Of a stretch of DNA of 64,000 bases, positions 33,705-43,454 are shown piece after piece. Each line of letters begins with the position of its first letter. The first letter of the stretch is position 1. The stretch is from Selaginella moellendorffii (Eukaryota; Streptophyta; Lycopodiopsida; Selaginellales; Selaginellaceae), in contig NW_003314450.1 in NCBI RefSeq assembly GCF_000143415.4, positions 1-64,000 on the forward strand, written 5' to 3'. The translations under genes and the position numbers were made by a program. A model generated the notes under the pieces. It did no database searches. It worked only from the letters and a program-made list of their open reading frames with translations, and was not told where the DNA came from.

Positions 33705-36700
33705 ATGCTCCACCATGTCTTCTTGGTGGCCATCTCCGTGCTTGCTCTGGATTCCACTGCTGCCACTGATCTCTCCTGTGCGTCCGAGCGATCGGCATTG
33801 CTGGAGTTTCGAGCCAGGCTAGGCGGCGGCGGCGGCGGCGGTGGAGTGCTCGAGAGCTGGAGCAGCGGTGCCACCGTAAGTTCGTCCTGGCGAGGAGTGA
33901 CGCTGGGAAGCCGGGGCCAGGTAGTCAAGCTCGAGCTCTCGTCGCTGGAGCTCACGGGAGAGCTCTATCCGGTCTGGGACTTCTTGCCGGCGCTCCAGGT
34001 GATGAATCTCTCGCACAACTCGCTAGGTGGTCGCTTGGATTTCTCGAGCTCCTGTGGCGGCGCTGCGCTCGTGTCCCTGGATCTCAGCTTCAACCGGCTT
34101 GCGGGGCCTGTGCGCGAGGGAGTCCGTCACTTCCAGGCGCTCCAGCTCCTCCGCCTCGACCACAATGGCTTGTCCGGCGAGCTCCCGCGGGGTCTCTTCG
34201 AGCTGCGGTCCCTGGTAGCTCTCGATCTCTCCTGGAACAACTTCTCGGGGCCCGTGAGCTCCGACTTTGAGCTCCTCCGCCGGATGGAGCTCCTCGATCT
34301 CTCGCACGACAACTTCTCGGGTGCGTTGCCGGCTTCCAACTTGTCCAGGATGGCCGCATTGGCGAAGCTCGATGTTTCTTCCAATGCCTTGGACTCGATC
34401 AAGGTGGTGGAAATGGGCTTGTTCCAGCAGCTACGAACTCTCGATCTCAGCAGTAACAGCTTCTCTGGAAACCTCCCGGAGTTTGTGTTCGCCACCACCT
34501 CGCTCGAGGTACTTAATCTCTCCTCGAACCAGTTCACCGGGCCTGTCCGAGAGAAAGCTTCTGGCCAGAGGAAGATCCGAGTGCTCGATATGGCATCCAA
34601 TGCCTTGACGGGTGACCTGAGTGGCCTCGTCGGCCTCACGTCGCTGGAGCATCTCAACCTGGCCGGAAACAACCTCTCTGGAACGATACCGTCGGAGCTT
34701 GGACACTTCGCCAACTTAACCATGCTCGATCTCTGTGCCAACGAGTTCCAAGGTGGAATCCCGGACAGCTTCTCCAACTTGGCCAAGCTAGAGCACCTGA
34801 AAGTGTCGAACAACCTGCTCTCGTACATGCTCGACGTTGGCGTCTCTCTTCCGAAGAGCCTCAGAGTTCTCAGTGCCGGCAGCAATCTCTTCTCGGGGCC
34901 ACTTCGCGTGTCGTATAACTCCGCTCCGTCCACCTTGGAGGTCTTGTATCTTCCAGAGAACCGCTTCACCGGGCCGCTTCCACCAGAGCTTGGCCAGCTG
35001 AAGAACCTCAAGAAGATCATCCTCAACCAGAACAGCTTCGTAGGGAGCATTCCACCGTCGATAGCGCACTGCCAGCTCCTGGAAGAGATATGGATCAACA
35101 ACAATCTTCTCACAGGTCACATACCCCCGGAGCTCTTCACGCTCAAGCATCTCCGAGCGCTTGTTCTGGCCAACAACAGCTTGTCCGGCTCTCCAGTCCC
35201 CCTGGGTATTTCGCAGTCCAAGACACTCGAGGTGCTGTGGCTGGAGCAGAACAACTTCTCGGGCCCGATATCTTCCGAGGTTGGCCAACTTTCCAATCTT
35301 CTCATGCTGTCGCTCGCCTCCAACAAGTTGACGGGACACATACCTGCGTCTCTCGGCAAGCTGACTAATCTCGTCGGCCTGGACCTCGGCTTAAACGCTC
35401 TCTCGGGGCGTATACCGGACGAGCTAGCAGGCCTCTCTTCCATCCAGTTTCTTTTCTTGAGTGGCAACCGGATGGAGCAGCGGATACCGGGATGGATCGG
35501 CAACTTGTCCAAGCTCCGAGCCGTGGATCTGTCCTTCAATAGATTCAGCGGGAGCATTCCGACGGCCTGGAGTAACTCCACGCTAACGAGCCTGTCTCCC
35601 AGGTACTCGGACAAACCTCCATCGGCACTCGTCTACAACAACGAGGGACAGAGATTTATCGGCTATGCTTTGCCGACCACCCTTGACTTCTCGCATAACG
35701 AGCTCGTTGGAGGCATTCCCGCTGAGCTGGGAGCGTTGAGGAACTTGCAAATACTGAACTTGAGCCACAACAGGCTCCAGGGAAGTATTCCTCCGTCGCT
35801 GGGAAACGTGCCTGCGCTGCTGAAGCTCGACTTGTCCAGGAACAATCTCACCGGCACCATTCCACAAGCGTTGTGCAAGCTGACGTTCCTGTCCGACTTG
35901 GATCTCTCGGACAACCATCTGAAAGGTGCCATCCCGAGCTCCACCCAGTTTCAGACGTTTGGCAACTCTTCGTTCGCTGGCAATCCAGACCTTTGCGGAG
36001 CTCCACTCCCAGAATGCCGTCTGGAGCAGGACGAAGCTCGCTCGGACATTGGAACAATCTCTGCTGTCCAGAAACTGATTCCTCTGTACGTCGTAATTGC
36101 TGGAAGCCTCGGATTCTGCGGCTTCTGGGCGCTCTTCATCATCCTGATACGGAAACGTCAAAAGCTACTCTCGCAGGAGGAAGACGAGGATGAATACAGC
36201 AAGAAAAAGCGTTACCTCAACTCCTCGGAAGTGTCCAACATGAGCGAAGGCGTAGCTTGGATCCATCCGAACGAGCTGATGTCCGCAACGAGCAACTACA
36301 GCCATGCAAACATCATAGGTGACGGGGGCTTCGGAATAGTGTACAAGGCGATTCTAGCGGATGGATCGGCCGTAGCGGTGAAGAAGTTGATAACAGACGG
36401 AGGATTTGGAATGCAGGGGGAGCGAGAGTTCCTTGCCGAGATGCAGACGCTGGGAAAAATAAAGCATAAGAACCTGGTGTGCCTCAAAGGATACTCTTGC
36501 GACGGAAAGGACAGGATACTGGTGTATAAGTACCTCAAGAACGGGAACCTCGACACCTGGTTGCACTGTCGGGATGCCGGAGTGAAGCCTCTGGACTGGA
36601 AGACGCGCTTCCACATAATCCTCGGAGCAGCCCGAGGCATTACTTTCCTCCACCACGAGTGCTTCCCTCCCATCGTCCACAGAGACATCAAGGCCAGCAA

Positions 36701-37253
36701 CATCCTTCTCGACGAAGACTTCCAGGCTCATGTTGCGGACTTTGGCCTCGCGAGGTTGATGAGAGACGCTGGCGATACTCATGTCTCCACCGACGTTGCC
36801 GGGACCGTTGGCTACATTCCACCGGAGTATAACAGCTCGTGCATGGCCACCATGCGCGGAGACGTCTACAGCTTCGGCGTTGTCGTTCTCGAGACCATCA
36901 TGGGGAAGCGTCCCACGGACAAAGGTTTCCGGAGAGCTGGAGGCATCGGTCATTTGGCTGGAGAGCGCGTCACAGTCCAGGAGCTCCAGTCGGCCATCGA
37001 TGCGGCCATGCTAGCCGAAAACACCACCGCCAGCCCCACGAACGCTGGAGAAGTTTCGGCAGAGATTCTCGAGGTGATGAAGATAGCCTGTTTGTGCTGC
37101 GTCGATAAACCAGGCAAGCGACCCGAGATGACGCACGTCGTGAGGATGCTGGAAGGCGTGGAAAGGCGACACTCGAACGGTGCGTCCAATCTTGTAAGTC
37201 CACCGTCTGTAGACGGAGGGTCTAAGCACTTCCTGAATAATGTAGAGATTTGA
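33705..37253 (+). CDS. LRR receptor-like kinase with island domain (PSKR/PSY1R/BRI1 type)
   Basis: One uninterrupted exon encodes about 1182 residues. A signal peptide (MLHHVFLVAISVLALDSTAA) is followed by an LRR N-cap (CASERSALLEFRARLG) and roughly two dozen plant-type LRRs. At about residues 628-660 the repeats are broken by an island (SLSPRYSDKPPSALVYNNEG then FIGYALPTTLDFSHNEL), placed as in PSKR1/PSY1R, where it takes part in ligand binding. A C-cap (SSFAGNPDLCGAPLPEC), a membrane helix (about 791-818, PLYVVIAGSLGFCGFWALFI) and a cytosolic kinase follow. The kinase has GDGGFG, the VAVKK lysine, IVHRDIKASN (an RD kinase) and DFGLARL, so it should be active. Likely role: plasma-membrane perception of a sulfated peptide or steroid. 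Ligand identity is not readable. The first in-frame ATG was used. The gene ends 232 bp from the convergent TRFL gene. Confidence 0.9.
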   Translation: MLHHVFLVAISVLALDSTAATDLSCASERSALLEFRARLGGGGGGGGVLESWSSGATVSSSWRGVTLGSRGQVVKLELSSLELTGELYPVWDFLPALQVMNLSHNSLGGRLDFSSSCGGAALVSLDLSFNRLAGPVREGVRHFQALQLLRLDHNGLSGELPRGLFELRSLVALDLSWNNFSGPVSSDFELLRRMELLDLSHDNFSGALPASNLSRMAALAKLDVSSNALDSIKVVEMGLFQQLRTLDLSSNSFSGNLPEFVFATTSLEVLNLSSNQFTGPVREKASGQRKIRVLDMASNALTGDLSGLVGLTSLEHLNLAGNNLSGTIPSELGHFANLTMLDLCANEFQGGIPDSFSNLAKLEHLKVSNNLLSYMLDVGVSLPKSLRVLSAGSNLFSGPLRVSYNSAPSTLEVLYLPENRFTGPLPPELGQLKNLKKIILNQNSFVGSIPPSIAHCQLLEEIWINNNLLTGHIPPELFTLKHLRALVLANNSLSGSPVPLGISQSKTLEVLWLEQNNFSGPISSEVGQLSNLLMLSLASNKLTGHIPASLGKLTNLVGLDLGLNALSGRIPDELAGLSSIQFLFLSGNRMEQRIPGWIGNLSKLRAVDLSFNRFSGSIPTAWSNSTLTSLSPRYSDKPPSALVYNNEGQRFIGYALPTTLDFSHNELVGGIPAELGALRNLQILNLSHNRLQGSIPPSLGNVPALLKLDLSRNNLTGTIPQALCKLTFLSDLDLSDNHLKGAIPSSTQFQTFGNSSFAGNPDLCGAPLPECRLEQDEARSDIGTISAVQKLIPLYVVIAGSLGFCGFWALFIILIRKRQKLLSQEEDEDEYSKKKRYLNSSEVSNMSEGVAWIHPNELMSATSNYSHANIIGDGGFGIVYKAILADGSAVAVKKLITDGGFGMQGEREFLAEMQTLGKIKHKNLVCLKGYSCDGKDRILVYKYLKNGNLDTWLHCRDAGVKPLDWKTRFHIILGAARGITFLHHECFPPIVHRDIKASNILLDEDFQAHVADFGLARLMRDAGDTHVSTDVAGTVGYIPPEYNSSCMATMRGDVYSFGVVVLETIMGKRPTDKGFRRAGGIGHLAGERVTVQELQSAIDAAMLAENTTASPTNAGEVSAEILEVMKIACLCCVDKPGKRPEMTHVVRMLEGVERRHSNGASNLVSPPSVDGGSKHFLNNVEI

Positions 37254-37485
37254 GAATGAAAAGGATGTGTGAAATTGAGTGCGAGCTTACCATGACATTC
37301 CCCATGCCCTTGAGGGACGAGCAGACAGACATCCAACCAACGCATGGCCTAGATTGTCTTTGAATAAGTAAACAAGACACAGCTTTAGAGAAAAACAAAA
37401 GAGAAGTTTTAGTTTGACAATGTCACCTGTGCACTCGAGTGTATACATGTACAAACCGCCTCTGAGTGGGATTAGATGCTGTTCA

Positions 37486-39042
37486 TTACTTTCTCCTCAG
37501 TGTTCTCCCACTTCTGCTTGTCCTGGTTAGTACAGGCATGCTGGTACGCTGGTTCTGCAAAGCTGCTAACTCACGTACACGAGCAAGAATTGGCTGAGGT
37601 ATAGAAACTGCAAAATGTTTCTTTTTGTTGTGCTCCGCCTTTTATCACAACCAAAAACTGGATCAGACCAAAAGTGCACGAAGAGAAAAAATACATTGAA
37701 GGTACCTGCTGCTGCTTTGAAGTAAAGTGGACACGACTTGCTCTGAGTAGGTTCCTCCATTTATCCTGAGAACTTTGCCATGAGCAAGAGTCAAGGAAAA
37801 GAAAAACTTTACCTTCAAGTCAACAGCCGTGCGGTATGATACAGATGAAAACTCGAGCTTCTTGATGTCCGCCCACTTCCCTCCACCACAGCGAGCGACC
37901 CCTTCGACGAGTATCATAACTTCCCGTAGCGTCCAGGGACGATGATGTTTTCTCCTAGTACCTCCATTCGGTGTTGGAACAGTCTCCACATGCTCCCCAG
38001 AAAAATCCAACTCACAATCTTCTCCACCCATGCTTTGCACATCTTCGTAGTCTTCAAGCATTTGATCCATACCACCTTCCAGATCGGAGTAACTTTCCTG
38101 AACGGAAACACAATATTCTTCAAAAGGCAAAATCTCAAAGGCTGAAAGAACCTTGTCTGAAGAAGACATTGTCTTCTCTTTGCTGGACCCGATGCTGGGA
38201 CCGCGCTTGCGGGACGACCAGGCGAGTCGCGCAATTTTAGAGGCCTTGCGCTCAGCCTTTAGTTTCTGTGCGATCAGAGAGTTTTAATCTACAAAACTTA
38301 GAGAATCAACAAAAACTCGCAAGAAAGCTAAAGCATACCATCATGCTGCTGCGGCGACCGCCGTAAGACACTGCCGCTTGAGTTGGAGACTCAAACTCCG
38401 GGTACTCGATATCGCTGCCACTGTCAAGCTTCTCAGTTATATCCCGGTGAGACTTTGCTCCATCACACGAATCAGTTCCATCGGACACCAGCCTGTGAAG
38501 CTCTGACGTGAAGTAGAGGTTGTCCGTCTCATCTTCGATGTATCGCCGGTTTGGTTTCCTCTTTCTCTTCCCTTCGACGTTCCTCGTGGCAACAGAAAAG
38601 TAAACTTCGCCGGACACGGTAGAGGGATGAACCGTTTCATCGTTGCTAAGAACTTCTTGGCCCCGTGTGGAGTGAACGCCAGCCTTTTCTTTCACATTCC
38701 TGGAACTAACGTCGTCACCGTGTTTCACCACGGCAGGAGTAGCAATCTCGTGAAGATTTTCCCTCTCGGCGAAACACTCCAGTTGCAAGTCATCGTCCTC
38801 GGCCGAAGGAAGCACCGATCCATCATCTCCAACCTGAGATTAAATTCTCTTTAAGGACAAAAAGAAAATTTAAAATGCTCAACGGGAAGAAGAGGAGAGA
38901 AAGAACTTGCCCTCACTAGCTTGTAGACGAGGCGATCGAGCGAAATTTCACCGGCATTCTCAATCCTCTCCATCGGCGCCAGGGCGTGACCTTGAATCTC
39001 AAGTTTCGGGCATCGCGCAGCTTCATCCCTGCGCTGATCCAT
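37486..39042 (-). CDS. TRF-like (TRFL) single-Myb protein, possible telomere-repeat binder
   Basis: Five exons on the minus strand (39042-38917, 38833-38339, 38265-37813, 37765-37706, 37593-37486) keep frame and give about 413 residues. The C-terminal Myb/SANT domain (about 314-375) reads HHRPWTLREVMILVEGVARC then GGKWADIKKLEF and VDLKDKWRNLLRAS, completed across an intron. The VDLKDKWRNL signature marks telobox-type Myb proteins that bind TTTAGGG repeats. The tail PILARVRELAALQNQ also matches the family. The N-terminal 300 residues are acidic and poorly conserved, with a basic KRKRKPNRRY patch suitable as a nuclear signal. The first donor is ambiguous: GTGAGG after CTA (used here) or a GC donor six bases later, both in phase. 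The last acceptor was placed at TATACCTCAG because it alone keeps the frame. Whether it binds telomeres or promoters is unknown. Confidence 0.8.
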
Positions 39043-41135
39043 ACCTGGCGTGCGGCGCTCCCCAAAATCACCTCGAGATCGCGGAAAGAATGCGCAGTTC
39101 CAGCCAGCGCCTTCGGATCCTGGGCCAAGAACAACCGTAAAATGGACAACCACGTGGACAAAAGAATGGATGAACCCTAAAAACCGTGATAAGAAATATC
39201 GTTTAGAGATTAGGGCTAGCATAACCTTTGACGAAACTTGACCTTTTTTACCACTATTGACTTGTCCTTTTTTCCGCTTTTTTTCTCTCTGCCTCCGATC
39301 AGATCATCCTAGAGGCATTTAAACCGTATAGCCAGACAAGGGTTTCACGGCCTCTGCCATTCTTTTGGCGATTAGCACGTAATGTTCTTCGATCGTACGA
39401 GCCAGCATTGAAAATTTGGCGAGCACAAACTCAACGAAAGCGCTACGCACACCCTTTAATCTTTTCTACCCTTCGTTTCTTATTCGATCCTGGCGTCCAG
39501 CTCGCTCGCCAGGAGATAAAACTGGGCCAAGCCTCTGGATCCAGCACGATGGCAAAGACGTAGAGGGTTCCATATCTCCTTTTCTACCACTTCTTTTTAC
39601 AGCTCCTTTTGTCTGGGTGGCGGTAAATTTCTTGGAGCATCTCGATGCATCGCAGGGTGGCAGCAGCAGGTAGGGGGTCATTATATTGCTGATCTTGCCA
39701 ATCTCTCATACCATATGATCGTACCATCACCTTCATTCAATTGGACATTGACCGCTTCTATTCTATCAAAAAGTCCAAAGAGATCAAACTTGGCAAGAAC
39801 TCATACGAATTTATCCATGATATTCGAAAACATCCATCCAAAACGGCATTTCTAAATCTTTTGGTCTCGGACTTTCATGTGTGAGCGCCCCGAGACTATA
39901 TGAATGAATATTCTATTCATTGACAATATATCTTCTATTTTTATTTTGTGCCCTTGCCCGGGAGGGGCATTTATTCGCCATAACCACAAGCCACATGCAA
40001 ATGCAGTACCTTGAAGGCAGCGTCCGGATCGCGCCACGTCGGACGCGGCGGCGACGTGGCAGCCCAGCTGACGTCGATGGCGGGAATATTCGGCCCATTT
40101 GAAAAAAGGGGGCAGGGATCTGATCTGGATCGTTTCCTGGCGATTGTGTTTTGGAGAATTTAAGATGGGAGGGCCACACACACTGGCTCGCCATTGATCG
40201 CGACGACTGCTGCTTTGTACGCTTGCTTCCAGCGAATTCAATCGCGCAGATTCGTGAAAGCAAATCCAAAAGCCCACAAACAGTAAAGAATTGGGGGGAA
40301 ATTGGCCATGTCGTGAATCGCGATCAGGAGGAATGAAGAGAAAATAAAGAAGTAAAAAAAACTGGATCCAACCGTAACTTAAATGTGCGCGCTCTCGCCA
40401 CGAAGAGTGGTGTATTTATACAGGGGAATGTGAGTGTGTCGATTGCTTGCTTGCGTATGGCACTGTTCTTCGTGGCGTAGAAAGGAAGAACAGTCTTTGC
40501 TTGCTTGGTTTGCTTGAGCCTTGAATTGCTGGAAGGAATGAGGAGGAACACACCGTTTTGGAGTTCTATACTGTATAGAGTGTCTGTATGTCCTTGAGAT
40601 TCTCTATTGGTGCCATTCTCTATTCTATTCTACTGGATTCGCTTGCAGGAAACGTATGTAGCAAGCACGAACAGTAAGTATCGCAACTGGGCATCGTAAA
40701 AATTCCCGTTTTCTCGTTCCAATTCTCCCCGTATCTAGAGGACGGATCATCGAAATCGATGTGTGCTTTGATATTGGCATGATTCAATCCCATGACACCA
40801 TCTACAAACACCGAAAAGAGAAGCTTTACGATGGTCTAGCAAAGTTCTTCTCGCGAAAGAGAAGCCTTACGAAGATCTAGCCAAAATTTCGTGGCATGGA
40901 CGAGCAAAGGGTGCTGGCATTGGATTGAGTCGCGCCAATATCATGTGATTGCGTTGTGATCATAGAAGTGGAAGAAAGGAATAATTTTTTTTTCTAGTCA
41001 TTTTATTCGTGTGGGGTGGTTTCGTTAAAAATGGCGAACGAAGAACAAACGAGAGGGGTCGTCACTGTCAATGACTTCTCTCTATGTTCTCCTCGGTTAG
41101 GTCACCAAGAGCCCTAATTTCCCTGGGCAGGATCC
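39043..41135. other. Divergent intergenic region between TRFL and QSOX genes
   Basis: About 2.1 kb holding both 5' regions. No convincing protein or tRNA gene was found. A plant-DNA stretch at 39900-40330 has moderate GC and short frames on both strands without recognisable domains. It could be an unannotated transcript or 5' UTR. Confidence 0.4.
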
Positions 41136-43196
41136 ATGGCGCCCTGGCAGCTGCCGCTGCTACCGATCCTCTCGATGCTGCTGCTCCTGGCAGCGCGATC
41201 TGCGAGCTCACGGCCTCTGGAGGAGCAGGAGGAGGCGGATGCCGCGGTGGAGCTCACCAAGAACAGCTTCAATCAAACGCTCTGGGCGGCTCCGGCCACT
41301 TTCGCGCTCGTGGAGTTCTACGCTCACTGGTAAGCTTAGAGCTCGCGCAATCACGAGTTTCTCACGAGGATTTTGCTCCAGGTGCCCGGTGTGTAGGATT
41401 TATAAGGTGGAGTTTTGAAATTTTTTCTTTGTCTTTGTGGTTTGACACGAGCTTGCAATCGCAGCCTCAATACAGCAAAGTCGCGAAGCTCTTCAATGGA
41501 AGAACTGCTGTTCATCCCGGAGAGGTTTTCATGGGCAAGGTCGACTGCGCAGAGGATGTAAGCTTCACTGTCCTGTAGAGGAAGAGAAACTCATCGACTT
41601 GTTTGTTCACTTGCAGGCCAACACTCCCATTTGCAGGAGATTTCAAGTGGATCACTATCCTTCTCTGTACTGGGGTCATCCCGGAAAGCTTGCCTGGGAG
41701 AGCTTCGACCCAAAGGATTCGAAGGCTAGCAGTGGAATAGAGCTGATACCAAAAACTCCAAGAACAGCCGAGGCGTTACTAGCTTGGATCAACGAGCGCA
41801 TAGGAAAGTATGTCAAAGTTTTGTGTTTCTAAAGTTTTGTGTTTGTATTCGAAGTTATCGTTTTGCTAACTCTGCCTTTTTCTTCCAGATCTTATACGCT
41901 GAATGACGAAGCTCGGGAGACTACACGTGCGAGTATAGTCGAGCAGATCCAGGTAGCTCTTGGTTTTCTCGGTGTTTGCTATGCTAAGGTTCCTTTTCCT
42001 TTGGTGATATCTGGTAGCAAAGCCGATGATGTCCCTCTACGATATTGAGGAGTCGACAGCGCTTTCATACAAGTTTATCTTACAAAGCGAAGTAGGAAAG
42101 GCTTTCAATTGAAAAAATGATCTTCTAACTGCGTTTCATTTAGATGCTGAATGCAAAAACTCGTGCATCTTTTTTACATTTTTTGCAGCTTCTTGCCGTC
42201 CACCATCCGTCAAAAAGGTGTTTTTCTTGTCTTTCAGATGGAAATGAGAATATTTACATTTTCTTTCAGGTGTCGTGAGGGGAGTGCAAACATTCTAGTC
42301 CATTTTGAAGACATTTGGCTTGCTGGCGAAAATGCAAAGCCAAATGGCGACTTGCTAATGCGTTTACAGATTTGTGGCGAAAGAACAAGCACCGATGAGT
42401 GGATAACATGCCGTGGGAGCAAAAACTATACTCGCGGCTACAGGTCTGATCCCCGGTGGCTTTCATATGTACTGACGTCAATTTACATACAGCTGTGGAC
42501 TCTGGCTTTTGTTTCATGCATTGTCTGTCCGTGTAGAAGATTCGGAGAGCAAAACAGCCATACAAACTATTCGTGATTTTATAGCAAGTTTTTTCAACTG
42601 TGAAGATTGTCGCGACCATTTCTTGACGATGAGCACGAGGTAGACTTTTTCTAATAGTCATTCTAGAATCATCCCTTCTGACATGCAATGGTTGGTTCTG
42701 ATGCGCAAGTGCTGCCGATTCTATCAACTCGCGGCGCGATCTGGTACTTTGGTTCTGGCGCGCACACAACCAGGTTGGCTCTCTTTGTATGCAAGAGTAG
42801 AAATGGAACTCAACTTTTTCCTCCGTACAGGTTAACAAAAGAGTTGGAGACGCAGAAGCAGAGTCCAAGACTGGCGATCCCAAGTTCCCAAAGCAGCAGT
42901 GGCCTCCGAAAGAACTCTGTACAGCATGCAAGAAAGACGGGGATCAATGGGACGAATCTGCCGTGTATACATTCCTGACGGAGCTCTACGGACGAGCTCT
43001 CGTATCAATACCGGAGGAAAAGCTCGACGCAGCGTTGCGAAAGTCATCCAAAGCCGAAGTGGCGGTACCGGACGAGAGCTCCAGCACCAGCCGTGTAGCA
43101 GTACCAATCGGAGCAGCTTTCGGGATCGGGATGGCGAGCTGCGGCTTTGGAATTGTGGCTTGCTTTTGGAGAATGCAGCAAAAGAGAAAAAAGTAA
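41136..43196 (+). CDS. QSOX: Quiescin-sulfhydryl oxidase (QSOX), membrane-anchored
   Basis: Eleven exons join in frame to about 486 residues: 41136-41329, 41382-41406, 41465-41557, 41617-41807, 41889-41952, 42023-42091, 42144-42217, 42270-42443, 42493-42639, 42710-42773, 42831-43196. QSOX forms disulfides in secretory proteins, passing electrons from a thioredoxin domain to an FAD-bound Erv domain and then to oxygen. After a signal peptide (PWQLPLLPILSMLLLLAARS) the thioredoxin domain carries YAHWCPVC (C66, C69). The Erv domain has SCGLWLLFHALSV, the redox pair C331-E-D-C334 and the FAD motif WFWRAHNQVN. A third pair, C395-TA-C398, follows. A terminal hydrophobic helix (AVPIGAAFGIGMASCGFGIV) and a basic tail anchor it in the membrane. 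As in other plant QSOX there is one thioredoxin domain. The gene converges on the GRAS gene 258 bp away. Confidence 0.93.
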
Positions 43197-43454
43197 ACAC
43201 GCACCTTTCTCTTTGTTCTTCCCTCTTCACTCGAATTGAACGGGTTGCCGGTTTTATATCTCGCAGGCTTTTGCGGAGGCGAGTGTGAAGTTGTGGATCT
43301 CGAATTTAGAGGTATATATTACCCATTCTTTCTTTTTTGAGGCAAGGGAAAGCAGTGGTGACTAATTCTTATCATGTATTCTACTTATATACTTGAATGG
43401 AAATTTTACCGAGCTCGGACGACAAGGTTGGCAAGCTTTCATGTTTTGTTTTTT

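Noticed and set aside
34127-35113. 328-codon minus-strand frame opposite the receptor kinase
   Set aside because: Shadow of the LRR repeats, whose codon pattern leaves the antisense frame open. The plus-strand frame has all family motifs.
39852-40277. 141-codon minus-strand frame between TRFL and QSOX
   Set aside because: No domain, atypical composition, and overlapping frames of similar length on both strands. Left as intergenic.
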